Shown piece after piece: positions 28,197 through 38,005 of a stretch of DNA of 64,000 nt. The first letter of the stretch is position 1; each line of letters starts with the position of its first letter. The notes under the pieces were generated by a model. The model was not told the DNA's origin, did not search any database, and saw only the letters and a program-made list of their open reading frames with translations. The stretch is from Agarivorans sp. TSD2052 (GTDB taxonomy: Bacteria; Pseudomonadota; Gammaproteobacteria; Enterobacterales; Celerinatantimonadaceae): contig NZ_CP096670.1 in the NCBI RefSeq assembly GCF_023238625.1, forward strand, positions 4,429,501 to 4,493,500. The letters are read 5' to 3'. Position numbers and translations under genes: made by a program.

Positions 28197-29153
28197 ATGA
28201 TTATCGTAACAGGCGGGGCGGGCTTTATTGGCGCCAATATTGTAAAGAGCTTAAATGAGCAAGGTCATAACGACATCATCGTGGTCGACGACCTAAAAGA
28301 CGGCACTAAATTCGTTAATCTAGTCGATTTAGACATTGCCGACTATCTCGACAAAGACGACTTCATTGCCCGCATTGTATCCGGTGAAGACATCGGCGCT
28401 GAATACGGTCAAAAAATCGAAGCCATTTTCCATGAAGGCGCATGCTCTGCTACCACTGAGTGGGATGGCAAATACATGATGGAAAACAATTATGAATACT
28501 CAAAAGAATTACTTCATTACTGTTTAGACCGCCGCATTCCTTTCTTGTACGCCTCTTCTGCGGCCACCTATGGTGATACCGATACTTTTATCGAAGAGAA
28601 ACAATACGAAGGCCCACTGAATGTTTACGGTTATTCAAAGCTGCAATTTGATAACTACGTGCGCCGCTTATTGCCAGACATTGACTCGCAAGTCGTTGGC
28701 TTCCGTTACTTCAACGTATACGGTCCCCGTGAACAACACAAAGGCAGCATGGCAAGTGTTGCCTTCCACTTGAATAATCAAGTTAACGATGACCAAAACC
28801 CTAAACTATTTGAAGGTTACGACGGTTACGGCAACGGCGGCCAAAGCCGCGATTTCGTTTACGTCGGCGACGTAGTCAAAGTGAATCTTTGGTTCTGGAA
28901 AAACCCCGATCAAAGCGGCATCTTCAACCTAGGGACCGGCCAAGCAGAACCATTCCGCTCTGTGGCTGAAGCGGTCATCAATCATCACCAAAAAGGTGAA
29001 ATTGAATATATTCCTTTCCCTGATCATCTGAAAGGCCGTTACCAAAGCTTTACTCAAGCTAACATCGACAAACTTCGCGCAGCAGGCTACGCCGAACCGT
29101 TTAAAGACGTCGCCCAAGGCGTTGCCGAATACATGGCTTGGTTGAATAAATAG
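28197..29153 (+). CDS. hldD: ADP-L-glycero-D-manno-heptose 6-epimerase
   Basis: 318 residues. It is an extended SDR enzyme with the N-terminal NADP loop [12 protein letters not shown], the [17 protein letters not shown] segment specific to HldD, and the catalytic YGYSK at about 140-144. It converts ADP-D-glycero-D-manno-heptose to the L,D form, the donor for the LPS inner core. WaaF follows immediately, with a terminator between them, so it is the first dedicated gene of the plus-strand LPS block. Confidence 0.98.
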   Translation: MIIVTGGAGFIGANIVKSLNEQGHNDIIVVDDLKDGTKFVNLVDLDIADYLDKDDFIARIVSGEDIGAEYGQKIEAIFHEGACSATTEWDGKYMMENNYEYSKELLHYCLDRRIPFLYASSAATYGDTDTFIEEKQYEGPLNVYGYSKLQFDNYVRRLLPDIDSQVVGFRYFNVYGPREQHKGSMASVAFHLNNQVNDDQNPKLFEGYDGYGNGGQSRDFVYVGDVVKVNLWFWKNPDQSGIFNLGTGQAEPFRSVAEAVINHHQKGEIEYIPFPDHLKGRYQSFTQANIDKLRAAGYAEPFKDVAQGVAEYMAWLNK

Positions 29154-29169
29154 CTCTCAAATAAACAAT

Positions 29170-29195
29170 GGGGACTCAACGGTCCCCTTTTATTT
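29170..29195 (+). terminator. intrinsic terminator between hldD and waaF
   Basis: A 6-bp GC-rich stem (GGGGAC, 6-base loop, GTCCCC at 29182-29187) followed by TTTTATTT, only about ten bases before the waaF ATG. It may attenuate read-through into waaF. Confidence 0.75.
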
Positions 29196-29204
29196 AGGTA
29201 CACG

Positions 29205-30236
29205 ATGAAAATTTTGGTGGTGGGCCCGTCTTGGGTCGGTGACATGGTGATGTCACAAAGCTTATATAAAACGCTTAAGCAACTGTATCCACACGCTCAG
29301 CTTGACGTACTCGCCCCCGATTGGTGTCGCGCGTTATTAGAACGTATGCCTGAAGTCGACAACGCGCTGCGTATGCCGCTTGGCCATGGTGATTTACAAC
29401 TCGCTGTTCGCTGGGCGTTAGCGAGACAACTAAAAGAGCAACATTATGACTGGGCAATCACTCAGCCCAACTCACTAAAATCAGCTTTAATCCCCTTATT
29501 TGCTGGGATTAAGCGCCGAACAGGCTGGAAAGGTGAAAGTCGCTATGGCTTGCTCAACGATCTACGTAGCAACAAACAGGCCTTCCCCTTGATGGTAGAA
29601 CGCTATGTTTCGCTTGCTCATGACAAACACCAAATGGGCTCTGCCAAAGACCTACCCAGCTATGCTCACCCGGCCTTAACCGCCAACGCCAATAACCAAC
29701 AGGCCGCACTTCAACAGCTGCAACTGAGCAACCAGCAGCCAATACTCGCGCTATGCCCTGGGGCAGAATTTGGCCCCGCTAAACGTTGGCCAGAACAGCA
29801 TTATGCCACCGTTGCTCAACACTGGATCGAGCAGCGTCATGGCCAAGTGTGGATTTTTGGCTCCGATAAAGACCAGGCGGTCGGTGAGCAAATCATCGCT
29901 AATTTACCCGCAGAGCAACAAGCTGACTGCTACAACCTTGCGGGTAAAACTCAATTAGCAGAAGCCATCGACTTAATGGCCTTAGCCAGTTTAGCCGTTA
30001 GTAACGATTCAGGTCTGATGCATATTGCTGCTGCCCTGCAACTACCGTTAATTGCCGTATATGGGTCTTCGTCCCCACAATATACGCCGCCGCTCAGTGA
30101 AACGGCTGAAATACTGCACACCGATATTGAGTGCCGACCTTGTTTTAAGAAAACCTGTAAATTTGGCCATATGAAATGTTTAAGTGAACTAGCGCCAGAA
30201 CAAGCCATTTCAGCTATGGCTAAACTTCTCAGTTAG
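29205..30236 (+). CDS. waaF: lipopolysaccharide heptosyltransferase II
   Basis: 343 residues, GT9. The N-terminus MKILVVGPSWVGDMVMSQSLY is the WaaF form of the heptosyltransferase motif. CPGAEFGPAKRWP near residue 185 and VSNDSGLMHIAAALQLPLIAVYGSSSP near 265 bind the ADP-heptose donor. The C-terminal CRPCFKKTCKFGH cysteine cluster is also usual in WaaF. It adds the second L,D-heptose to the LPS inner core at the cytoplasmic membrane face. Confidence 0.97.
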   Translation: MKILVVGPSWVGDMVMSQSLYKTLKQLYPHAQLDVLAPDWCRALLERMPEVDNALRMPLGHGDLQLAVRWALARQLKEQHYDWAITQPNSLKSALIPLFAGIKRRTGWKGESRYGLLNDLRSNKQAFPLMVERYVSLAHDKHQMGSAKDLPSYAHPALTANANNQQAALQQLQLSNQQPILALCPGAEFGPAKRWPEQHYATVAQHWIEQRHGQVWIFGSDKDQAVGEQIIANLPAEQQADCYNLAGKTQLAEAIDLMALASLAVSNDSGLMHIAAALQLPLIAVYGSSSPQYTPPLSETAEILHTDIECRPCFKKTCKFGHMKCLSELAPEQAISAMAKLLS

Positions 30237-30273
30237 CTACACTTTTAATATTTAAACGGTTTAAAGGAATCAT

Positions 30274-31206
30274 ATGAGTACTAACACTCCTGTTATCTCG
30301 ATAGTTTGCCCCTGTTATAACGAACAAGACACGGTAGGTTTATTCATCGACACGATGATTCCGGAATTGGACAACACTCAGCTGAGCTATGAAATCATCT
30401 TTATCAACGACGGTAGCAGCGATCAGACCCTAGAGAATTTGAAGACACTACAAAGCCAACATGCAGGGCTTCGAGTGGTCAATCTTGCCAGAAATTTCGG
30501 CAAAGAGGCCGCTTTAACCGCCGGTATAGACTTATCTAAGGGAGAAGTGATTGTTCCTATCGATGTTGATTTGCAAGACCCACCAGAACTTATCCACGAT
30601 TTTCTGCGAGAATGGAACAATGGCTACGATGTTGTAGTAGCCAAACGTATCGACCGCACCAGTGACAGCCTTGCTAAAAAACTCAGCGCCGAATTGTTTT
30701 ACAAATTCCACAATAGAATCTCCCACGTAAAAATTCCGGAAAATGTCGGCGATTACCGCTTAATGACCCGCCGAGTGGTGAGAGCCATTCAGCAATTACC
30801 CGAAAACCAAAGATTTATGAAAGGTATTTTTTCATGGGTAGGTTTCAAAACCAAAGTAGTTGAATATAAGCGCGACCCACGAATAGCCGGAGAAACCAGT
30901 TTTAATGGCTGGAAGTTATGGAATTTTGCCCTAGAAGGTATCACCAGTTTTAGCACCGCACCGTTACGGGTATGGCTATATGTGGGTATGCTAATATCAG
31001 TATTAGCTTTTGTATACGGCAGCGCCATCGTAATGAAAACCCTAATGTTTGGTATTGATGCGCCGGGTTATGCTTCATTGATTACCATTGTGCTATTCCT
31101 AGGAGGGGTGCAGTTAATCGGCCTTGGCGTATTGGGGGAATATATCGGTCGGCTATTTATGGAGTCAAAACGTCGCCCTATATATATCATTGAAGATGAC
31201 AACTAG
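30274..31206 (+). CDS. GtrB/DPM1-like polyprenyl-phosphate glycosyltransferase
   Basis: 310 residues. A GT2 catalytic domain (VCPCYNEQDTV, FINDGSSDQT, VDLQDPPELI; residues 1-230) is followed by two C-terminal membrane helices (about 230-250 and 265-290). This is the architecture of bactoprenol glucosyltransferase GtrB and of ArnC/PglC-like enzymes, which charge undecaprenyl phosphate with a sugar on the cytoplasmic side. The next gene encodes a GtrA flippase-like protein and the one after a GT-C membrane protein, completing a Gtr set. Confidence 0.92.
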   Translation: MSTNTPVISIVCPCYNEQDTVGLFIDTMIPELDNTQLSYEIIFINDGSSDQTLENLKTLQSQHAGLRVVNLARNFGKEAALTAGIDLSKGEVIVPIDVDLQDPPELIHDFLREWNNGYDVVVAKRIDRTSDSLAKKLSAELFYKFHNRISHVKIPENVGDYRLMTRRVVRAIQQLPENQRFMKGIFSWVGFKTKVVEYKRDPRIAGETSFNGWKLWNFALEGITSFSTAPLRVWLYVGMLISVLAFVYGSAIVMKTLMFGIDAPGYASLITIVLFLGGVQLIGLGVLGEYIGRLFMESKRRPIYIIEDDN

Positions 31207-31209
31207 ACG

Positions 31210-31605
31210 ATGGCACAGCTCATCAACAGATTGCTTGCATTAAGAATAGTTAGATATGCTCTTGCCGGCGGCGTGGCGACTCTTATTCACTTTAGCTTGG
31301 CGTTAATAATACTCGAACTATGGCCCTTGGCGTTTATAGCGGCCAACCTAGTGGGGTTTAGCTTAGCGTTTATCTTCTCTTACTTAGTACAAACACTGTG
31401 GGTATTTGAAAAAGAGCTGGCGATTAATAATGCACTGCGGTTTTTTGTGGTGCAATTGGGCGCATTAAGCCTATCGGTTTGGTTATCATCACAATTAACC
31501 ACCTATCCAAATTTTTTAAAAGTAAGCTTAGTGATTGTATTACTACCCGCCATCACTTTTGTTATTCACCGCTTTTGGACTTTTGCGCGCGCAGAAGCCT
31601 CTTAA
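31210..31605 (+). CDS. GtrA-family membrane protein (lipid-linked sugar flippase candidate)
   Basis: 131 residues with four predicted membrane helices and the GtrA signature LVGFSLAFIFSYLVQTLWVF at about 43-62, ending in HRFWTF. GtrA proteins are thought to flip undecaprenyl-phosphate-linked hexose to the periplasm. The gene starts three bases after the GtrB-like stop, so the two are coupled. Confidence 0.9.
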   Translation: MAQLINRLLALRIVRYALAGGVATLIHFSLALIILELWPLAFIAANLVGFSLAFIFSYLVQTLWVFEKELAINNALRFFVVQLGALSLSVWLSSQLTTYPNFLKVSLVIVLLPAITFVIHRFWTFARAEAS

Positions 31606-31624
31606 ATCAATTAAGCTAAACATA

Positions 31625-32965
31625 ATGAACTCAACCGTATCTTTGCATCAAACCTTAGAAAAACACTTTAACAGCATCTACTGGCTGGTATTTCTCAGCG
31701 CAGTTGCCCTCTCGTTGATATACGCTTCAAACCAAATCTTAACCGGCGACCAAACTCAAATGCTGATTAAGGGCTATTTGGGGGCCTATCAAAACAACTG
31801 GCTGAGCTACGGCAATGCTGCCAGCGTAGTGGGTAACGTACCCGGTTCTTTATCAACCTATATTGTTGGAATTCCCTTATTAATATGGAATTCCGCATGG
31901 GCGCCGATGCTATTGTTGCTTGCATTGCGGGTGGTGTCGTTTCTACTGTTTGATTTAGTCATTAAACAGATATTTAGCCCCGTAGTGAGGTTAAGCTTTT
32001 TGGTGCTTTACTTGCTTAATCCTTGGTTCTTATTTGATAGCTTAATTTACAACCCTGCCTACCTATGTTTCTTTGCTGCGCTGCATTGCTGGTCAGCCTT
32101 TAACATGAGCCAACAACGCTCTTTTATTTTTAGTTTTCTAAATGTCATCGCCATTGGCTTTGCCATGCAATTACATTACTCATGGCCAATATTAGCCGTG
32201 ATGTCTGCTTACTTGTTTTACCGTCGACTCATTCATGTGCATTGGCTAGGGATCATCTTTGGTTGTGCAACTATTTTCGTTTCATTAATCCCTTACCTCA
32301 TTGAATTACAAGCCAATCAAGCAATACAGGGGCAAGAGTCAGATCGCTACATTGGTTGGGGCGGAGTGCATGTCTATCCTGTATTCAAGTCGGTACTCTA
32401 CTGGCTACGTTACAGCTCTTTCTTATTTTCTAACCGAATAATTACCGACGCCGAATTTTTATGGCTAACAGATATTAATTGGTTACGCATGGCAATTAAT
32501 TATCTGTGGCAGGCTGTTTTATATGTGGTTGGGGGCTTAACAGTGATCGTATCTTGGGGGATTAACCAAAGAGTTTGGCGAAGAATAAAGCCACATTGGC
32601 GCTCTCGTAAGGCTTTAAACCTATCGAATCAAGATTGGTTAATGCATTACGCATTTTCAGCCGTACTCGGTATTATTATCTCTGCCATTTTGTCGCCTAT
32701 TATCTTCTCATATTGGCATCTAATCATTACCTTTGGCTTTGCTCTATTTCCAGTGTTATACCAAGCACAGCGCTGGCAAAACAGCCAACCAGAACGTCTC
32801 GCTAAAATCATAATGTTGGTGGCAGGCTATTTTCTGGTGGTCAACTTGGTAGCCAGTCATGATAGTAATAAGTTTTCTTATACGCACAGTTTTGCCGAGC
32901 AAGAGCGCCAATTTTTAATTGATAAAGGCCTGGCGGTTCAGTCCCCCCTAGACACCATTAGGTGA
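31625..32965 (+). CDS. multi-spanning GT-C-type glycosyltransferase (third member of a Gtr set)
   Basis: 446 residues from the ATG at 31625; an upstream in-frame extension to 31535 would overlap the GtrA gene and has no support. About ten hydrophobic segments are visible, with a periplasmic loop after the first containing GDQTQM, whose acidic residue may be the GT-C catalytic site. By position it should take a lipid-linked sugar in the periplasm and add it to LPS or O-antigen, as the serotype-specific Gtr proteins do. Sequence identity to a named family is not recognised, so the function is inferred from neighbours. Confidence 0.78.
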   Translation: MNSTVSLHQTLEKHFNSIYWLVFLSAVALSLIYASNQILTGDQTQMLIKGYLGAYQNNWLSYGNAASVVGNVPGSLSTYIVGIPLLIWNSAWAPMLLLLALRVVSFLLFDLVIKQIFSPVVRLSFLVLYLLNPWFLFDSLIYNPAYLCFFAALHCWSAFNMSQQRSFIFSFLNVIAIGFAMQLHYSWPILAVMSAYLFYRRLIHVHWLGIIFGCATIFVSLIPYLIELQANQAIQGQESDRYIGWGGVHVYPVFKSVLYWLRYSSFLFSNRIITDAEFLWLTDINWLRMAINYLWQAVLYVVGGLTVIVSWGINQRVWRRIKPHWRSRKALNLSNQDWLMHYAFSAVLGIIISAILSPIIFSYWHLIITFGFALFPVLYQAQRWQNSQPERLAKIIMLVAGYFLVVNLVASHDSNKFSYTHSFAEQERQFLIDKGLAVQSPLDTIR

Positions 32966-34233
32966 TGATTGTGCTAATGAAATTACTCTACAATTTACTG
33001 CTCATCCCCTTATTGCCTTTGGCTATGTACAAACTGTACTGGCCCAAAGCAGGCAAGCCTTCGGTAGGCAAGCGCTGGGTAGAGCACTTTGGTTTTAGTA
33101 AAAAAGTGACCGGCGTAGATTTATGGTTGCATACCGTATCAGTGGGTGAGGTTATCGCCGCAACACCACTGATCAAGCAACTTAAACAACAGCAACCTGA
33201 ACTTTGCATATTAGTCACCACCACCACCGCGACGGGTGCAGAGCAAGTTGCCAATAAACTCGGCGAGCTGGTGGTTCACCGTTACGCCCCCTTCGATTTA
33301 TGGCCGTGTATCAGTCTATTCATTCACAAGCATCAACCCAAAAAGCTATGGATAATGGAAACCGAACTGTGGCCAAATTGGCTAAGCATTTGCGGTAAGA
33401 AACAGATCCCCGTGTCCTTGCTCAACGCCCGCATGTCACAACGCTCTTGCCAGCGTTATTTGCGCTTTAAAACATTTAGCCGCCAGTTGTTTTCAAACAT
33501 TAACTTAGTATTGGCTCAACACCAAGATGACGCTCAGCGCTTTAATCTATTAGGTGTCGATGCCGCAAAGCTAATGGTAAGTGGCTCAATCAAATATGAT
33601 TTACCCAATACCGAAACCATCCAGCAGCAAGCGGCCTTGCTTCGTCGTCAATTATTTGATCAGCGTTTAGTGTGGATAGCCGCCAGTACCCATAAAGGTG
33701 AAGACGAGCTGATACTAGAGGTTATGCAAAAAGTACGAACGCAACTGCCCGACAGTGTGTTGGTTTTAGTCCCGCGCCACCCAGAGCGTTTTGACCACGT
33801 GGCAGAGCTAATTGCTGAGCGCGGTTTATCCTGCGCTCGGCGCAGCTTACAACAAACGCCTAGCGTCGAGCAGACCGTCTACCTAGCCGATACCATGGGC
33901 GAGATGATGCTAATGTACGGCTGCGCTGATGTTGCCTTCATTGGTGGTTCATTGGTGAAAGTAGGGGGGCATAACTATTTAGAAGCAGCAGCAATGCGTT
34001 TACCTTGCGTAGCCGGTGAATACGATTATAATTTCTCCGATATTAGCCAGCAGCTACAAGCCCAAGGGGCGCTAAAACTGAGCTCTGATACCGAGCAACT
34101 CGCTAACTGGTTGAAAGCTTGGTTGAGCGACAGTACCGAGCGAAAACAAGCCGGTGAAGCCGGTTTAAACATCGTTAAACAAAACCAAGGCGCGTTAGCT
34201 CGCAGCCTTAACGCTTTATTGGCTGAGCCTTAA
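32965..34233 (+). CDS. waaA: 3-deoxy-D-manno-octulosonic acid (Kdo) transferase
   Basis: About 420 residues, the usual WaaA size. A membrane-anchoring N-terminus (MKLLYNLLLIPLLPLAMY) is followed by LWLHTVSVGEVIAATPLI with the catalytic glutamate, ETELWPNW near 130, HPERFD near 275, and GGSLVKVGGHNYLEAA near 330, all WaaA motifs. It adds Kdo from CMP-Kdo to lipid IVA, the first core step and normally essential. Starts at GTG 32962, ATG 32965 and ATG 32977 are possible; the last begins the hydrophobic segment best. Confidence 0.96.
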   Translation: MIVLMKLLYNLLLIPLLPLAMYKLYWPKAGKPSVGKRWVEHFGFSKKVTGVDLWLHTVSVGEVIAATPLIKQLKQQQPELCILVTTTTATGAEQVANKLGELVVHRYAPFDLWPCISLFIHKHQPKKLWIMETELWPNWLSICGKKQIPVSLLNARMSQRSCQRYLRFKTFSRQLFSNINLVLAQHQDDAQRFNLLGVDAAKLMVSGSIKYDLPNTETIQQQAALLRRQLFDQRLVWIAASTHKGEDELILEVMQKVRTQLPDSVLVLVPRHPERFDHVAELIAERGLSCARRSLQQTPSVEQTVYLADTMGEMMLMYGCADVAFIGGSLVKVGGHNYLEAAAMRLPCVAGEYDYNFSDISQQLQAQGALKLSSDTEQLANWLKAWLSDSTERKQAGEAGLNIVKQNQGALARSLNALLAEP

Positions 34234-34293
34234 AGTGGTTTACTCAGGGCAAATCTTTTAGCGGGTAATTACACCAATGATTCGCCCTGATAA

Positions 34294-35013
34294 CTAGAGC
34301 GCATTTTTATAGGCGGCTAGCATATACTGCCAATCAGACTCCAACCAATGACAATAGCCTGGCTTAGTTTGCTCTTTTTCTAAAGAACGGTACAAACGAG
34401 CAATATTGGCTTGTTGCCACTTTTTACGGGGCCGACACAGTCGACCACTATCAAAATCTATCAGCCACACCTTTTGCTGGTCGTCTACCATAATATTACG
34501 CAAGTTGAGATCGGCGTGATACACCCCCGCTTTGTGAAATAAAGCGATGGTTTCACCCACTTTTTGCCACAAAGACAAAGGCAAGCGGCGCTCACTAAGT
34601 AGCTGGGCTAAATCTTTAGCACCATCAATACGCTCCAATATCAGGTCGGCTTGAAAACTCATACCACTGCGTTTAATGCGCCCGGCAATGGCTAATGGAG
34701 CCGGCAATTGCAGCGCTTTCAGGCTCATCAACAGTGAAAACTCACGCCATACTCGCGTCCGCTTGAGGCTGGTATACAAATAGCGATCGTTGCTCAGTTT
34801 TGAGACTAAACCACCACGATGATAATGGCGTAATACACACTCACGGTGCTGAAAACGGAAAAATATGGTTTTACCTCGACCCATTGCATGGCCCACTACG
34901 GCTCGGTTTTGTTGCCAATGGCGGACCTCAAAATAAGCATCACTCACGTGATCCCACACCGCAGGGTTGAAGAATAGATAGCCATCTTCCGTTTTTTGTT
35001 TTTCTATCTGCAT
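34294..35013 (-). CDS. kdkA: Kdo kinase (3-deoxy-D-manno-octulosonic acid kinase)
   Basis: 239 residues. It is a small protein-kinase-like fold with the catalytic loop YHADLNLRNIMVDD near 165-178 and the metal-binding LIDFDSGRL near 185. RGKTIFFRF and VLRHYHRGGL at the N-terminus match KdkA of Haemophilus and Vibrio. It phosphorylates the single Kdo residue on lipid A, which occurs in species with a mono-Kdo core. That predicts that the WaaA here is monofunctional. It lies convergent to waaA. Confidence 0.93.
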   Translation of the reverse strand: MQIEKQKTEDGYLFFNPAVWDHVSDAYFEVRHWQQNRAVVGHAMGRGKTIFFRFQHRECVLRHYHRGGLVSKLSNDRYLYTSLKRTRVWREFSLLMSLKALQLPAPLAIAGRIKRSGMSFQADLILERIDGAKDLAQLLSERRLPLSLWQKVGETIALFHKAGVYHADLNLRNIMVDDQQKVWLIDFDSGRLCRPRKKWQQANIARLYRSLEKEQTKPGYCHWLESDWQYMLAAYKNAL

Positions 35014-35102
35014 AAATACCGCTTACAAAACATATCCCAACAATTTTACATCGCGGGCAGCAAAAAGCATAATACTTAAGAAAATCCGCCACTTTTGCCA
35101 AA

Positions 35103-36152
35103 ATGACCTCAACTCAAGCCATTCAAAAAATCTGCATCCTTCGTTTATCGGCGATTGGTGATGTGTGTAACGCCCTAGCGGTAGTGCAACAACTGCAACA
35201 GGCGCTGCCTGAAGCAGACATTACCTGGGTTTGTGGTAAAGCCGAAGCACACCTACTGGCACTATTTACCAATATTAACGTGGTGATATACGACAAACGT
35301 GACGGCTTGCGGGGATTGCTATGCCTAAAGCGTCAACTTAAGGCGCAACAGTTTGATGTACTCTGGCACATGCAGGCCGCCCTACGTGCTAGCTTGGTCA
35401 GTTATTGTATTAATGCCAAACGGCGGATAGGCTTTGACCGAAGTCGTGCCAAAGACGGCCAGTGGTTATTTACCAACGAAAAAATATCACCCGCAAATTC
35501 GCCCCACGTATTGGATGGATTTTTACAATTTTTAAACCAGCTAAATATAGCGCCGCAGCCAGTTAAATGGCATGTTCCGCTCAGTGAGCAAGACCGTGAT
35601 TACGCAAAAACCTTGCTCAACACAGATACTAAGCAACTACTCATTTGCCCAGCCGCAAGCAAAGCCTACAAAAATTGGACCATAGAAGGTTATGTCGGCA
35701 TTGCCCTATATGCCCTCAACCAAGGTTACCAAGTCAGCCTCATCGGTAGCCCAGCCAACAATGAAATGGCACTATCTGAACAAATAAACCAAGCTTGTAA
35801 GGGTAGGCTAAGCAATCTGTGCGGTAAAACCAGCTTGCCACAGCTATGGGCGCTGATTGACCAAGCAGATATCTTGATATCGCCCGATACCGGGCCGGCT
35901 CACATGGCAGTGGCGGTTAATACACCGGTGCTAGGCTTATATGCTCACCATAACCCACAGCGCACAGGGCCTTATCAATATCGCCACTATGTAGTGAGCG
36001 TATGGCAACAAGAAATAGAAAAAGAACAAGGCAAACCTGCCAGCCAATTAAGTTGGCGCAGCCGAGTGAAAAACCCCGATGCCATGCAACTGATTACCCT
36101 CGATGCGGTGATCGATATGTTTGAAACGATTAAACAAGAGCAGCAACTATGA
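35103..36152 (+). CDS. GT9 LPS heptosyltransferase, possibly heptosyltransferase I
   Basis: 349 residues. ILRLSAIGDVCNALAVVQQL near the N-terminus is the classical heptosyltransferase motif, and ISPDTGPAHMAVAVNTPVLGLYAHHNP near 255 the donor site. Its neighbours kdkA, waaA and a WaaE-like GT2 suggest WaaC, which adds the first heptose to Kdo, but the sequence could also be a later-acting core heptosyltransferase. It overlaps the next gene by 4 bases. Confidence 0.88.
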   Translation: MTSTQAIQKICILRLSAIGDVCNALAVVQQLQQALPEADITWVCGKAEAHLLALFTNINVVIYDKRDGLRGLLCLKRQLKAQQFDVLWHMQAALRASLVSYCINAKRRIGFDRSRAKDGQWLFTNEKISPANSPHVLDGFLQFLNQLNIAPQPVKWHVPLSEQDRDYAKTLLNTDTKQLLICPAASKAYKNWTIEGYVGIALYALNQGYQVSLIGSPANNEMALSEQINQACKGRLSNLCGKTSLPQLWALIDQADILISPDTGPAHMAVAVNTPVLGLYAHHNPQRTGPYQYRHYVVSVWQQEIEKEQGKPASQLSWRSRVKNPDAMQLITLDAVIDMFETIKQEQQL

Positions 36153-36928
36153 GCGCGAATAAAGCCAGCATTACCGCCATCATTATCACTAAAAACGAAC
36201 AAGATAGTTTAAAGGATTGCTTGGAAAGCCTCACTTGGGTAGACCAAATAGTGGTTGTTGATTCAGGCAGTAGCGACGGCACGGTTGAGCTAGCAAAACA
36301 CTATACTCAAGATGTATTCACTAATGACAATTGGCCAGGCTTTGGTAAACAAAAACAATTGGCCCAAAGCTATGCCAGCAGTGACTGGATCTTAGCGGTA
36401 GATGCCGATGAGCGTATCGACGCCACCCTGCGTGACAACATCCAAAAAATGTTAGTTAATCCGCCCAGTAATACCGTATTCAACCTGAATGAATTAACCT
36501 GGGTATTTGGTCGTTTTCTTAAACATTCTGGTTGGTATTATCGCCATATTCGTCTCTATCCACGGCAACTAACTCAGTATAACGATAACTTAGTGCATGA
36601 ATCGGTAATCGTGCCGGAAGGTTGCCAAGTCGCTGAATTAGATGGCGATATTCTGCATTACTCCTACCGCAACATTGAGCACTATTTAGTGAAGTCGGCC
36701 GGTTATGCCAAAGCTTGGGCAGATCAACGTGAAGCGCGAGGCAAACGCGCCACCTTAAGCCAAGGCGTATTACATGCCATTGGCTGTTTTGCCAAAATGT
36801 ATATTTTAAAACGGGGCTTTTTAGATGGCAAAGCGGGCTTTTTAATCGCGCTGCTATCGGCACATTCCACCTTTGTGAAATATGCCGATTTATGGGCTAG
36901 GCAGCACGACCGTCACTATCGAAAGTAG
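36149..36928 (+). CDS. WaaE-like GT2 LPS core glycosyltransferase
   Basis: 259 residues. The pattern ITKNEQDSLKDCLESL, VVVDSGSSDGT, WILAVDADERID (near 90-101) and the FxKHSGWYYRHIRLYPR block fit the WaaE/KdtX group, which adds beta-1,4-glucose to the first inner-core heptose. The start overlaps the GT9 gene stop (ATGA), so the two are translationally coupled and probably modify the same heptose. It is soluble and peripheral to the inner membrane. Confidence 0.92.
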   Translation: MSANKASITAIIITKNEQDSLKDCLESLTWVDQIVVVDSGSSDGTVELAKHYTQDVFTNDNWPGFGKQKQLAQSYASSDWILAVDADERIDATLRDNIQKMLVNPPSNTVFNLNELTWVFGRFLKHSGWYYRHIRLYPRQLTQYNDNLVHESVIVPEGCQVAELDGDILHYSYRNIEHYLVKSAGYAKAWADQREARGKRATLSQGVLHAIGCFAKMYILKRGFLDGKAGFLIALLSAHSTFVKYADLWARQHDRHYRK

Positions 36929-36929
36929 T

Positions 36930-38003
36930 TTAATCTAAGCCTAATTCGGCGAGCAACGCAGGGGCCTGAATGGCATCTAAATCGGTCACATTAACAACGT
37001 GCTCGCCCAAACAACCGTATTGCGCCACATTGGTCACAGTGAACAGCCCAACACAGTAAGCTCCGGCCGAGCTAGCTAAGTGCAACGGGCCTGTATCTCC
37101 GCAGAAAAACAGCGGAACTTGCTGTAAAAATGCAGCAAGTTTGCGCAAGTCACCATTTGAATAGCTAAAGTCGGCTTCCGCTAAGGGGCGGGTAACGTCT
37201 GGGCTTAAAATTTCTATAACGTTAACGTCACCGGCATAGTGCTGCTTAAACTTAGCCAATAATGCCTGCCAGTCTTTATCGGCAATCACTTTTGCCCCAC
37301 GCGCGCCTCTAAAATAAGCAAGGCAAGGCTTGTTGTTTTGCTCTCCCAGCAAGAGCTTAAGCTCATCGGCGGCACATTGTTTCTCTGAGTCACTTAATAC
37401 TAAACGCGCACTCGCTTGCGCGGGGGCTGGCAGGCCTAACTGCTCCAATAACTCAATGCAGCTTAGCGCGAAATGCTTATATTTGGCTTGGTATTTAAAC
37501 GTGTGGCTGCATACCGCAGCATCTGCGGCGCCATAAAAAGCGACCACATTCTTACCATTCAGCATGGCGGTCACAATACGATCGCTCGAGCCCCCGTAAG
37601 GCAATAAAATGAGATCGTATTGTTGTTTCTTAACGCTTGATATTGTGCGGAAAAAATCAAATATGCTTTTAACGCCAAATTGGGAGTAATAGACATTTTT
37701 CAAACCCAAGTTATCAAAAATAGTGCCTTGCCAAGGCTCACTTAATAACAAATCAAACTCTGCGTTGGGGTACAGTTCTTTAGAATAATTAACAAAAGGG
37801 AGTAAGAAGAACATATTACCAATGCGCTTGTTATTACGCACAATCAGCACCCGCTTTACCTGCTTAGGTTCGAGCAATTCTGGCTGGCGGCCTTTACCCC
37901 GCACTAACAATTTTAAAAATCCGACTTCTAAAGCTATCGAATGATTTCTGCGCTTGGCGTCAAATTGTCGTAGGGCGGTTCGTATTTTTTTAACTATGCT
38001 CAT
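36930..38003 (-). CDS. GT9-family glycosyltransferase
   Basis: About 357 residues from the ATG at 38003; a longer reading to 38048 would overlap the upstream gene by 43 bases and adds a Ser/Arg-rich stretch without homology-like character. VLIVRNNKRIGNMFFLLPFV is a variant of the GT9 N-terminal motif with NKRIGN instead of xxxIGD, and FFCGDTGPLHLASSAGAYCVGLF near 315 is the donor block. It is tandem with another GT9 gene, three bases apart. The unusual N-terminal motif suggests a donor other than ADP-heptose. Confidence 0.84.
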   Translation of the reverse strand: MSIVKKIRTALRQFDAKRRNHSIALEVGFLKLLVRGKGRQPELLEPKQVKRVLIVRNNKRIGNMFFLLPFVNYSKELYPNAEFDLLLSEPWQGTIFDNLGLKNVYYSQFGVKSIFDFFRTISSVKKQQYDLILLPYGGSSDRIVTAMLNGKNVVAFYGAADAAVCSHTFKYQAKYKHFALSCIELLEQLGLPAPAQASARLVLSDSEKQCAADELKLLLGEQNNKPCLAYFRGARGAKVIADKDWQALLAKFKQHYAGDVNVIEILSPDVTRPLAEADFSYSNGDLRKLAAFLQQVPLFFCGDTGPLHLASSAGAYCVGLFTVTNVAQYGCLGEHVVNVTDLDAIQAPALLAELGLD

Positions 38004-38005
38004 CG

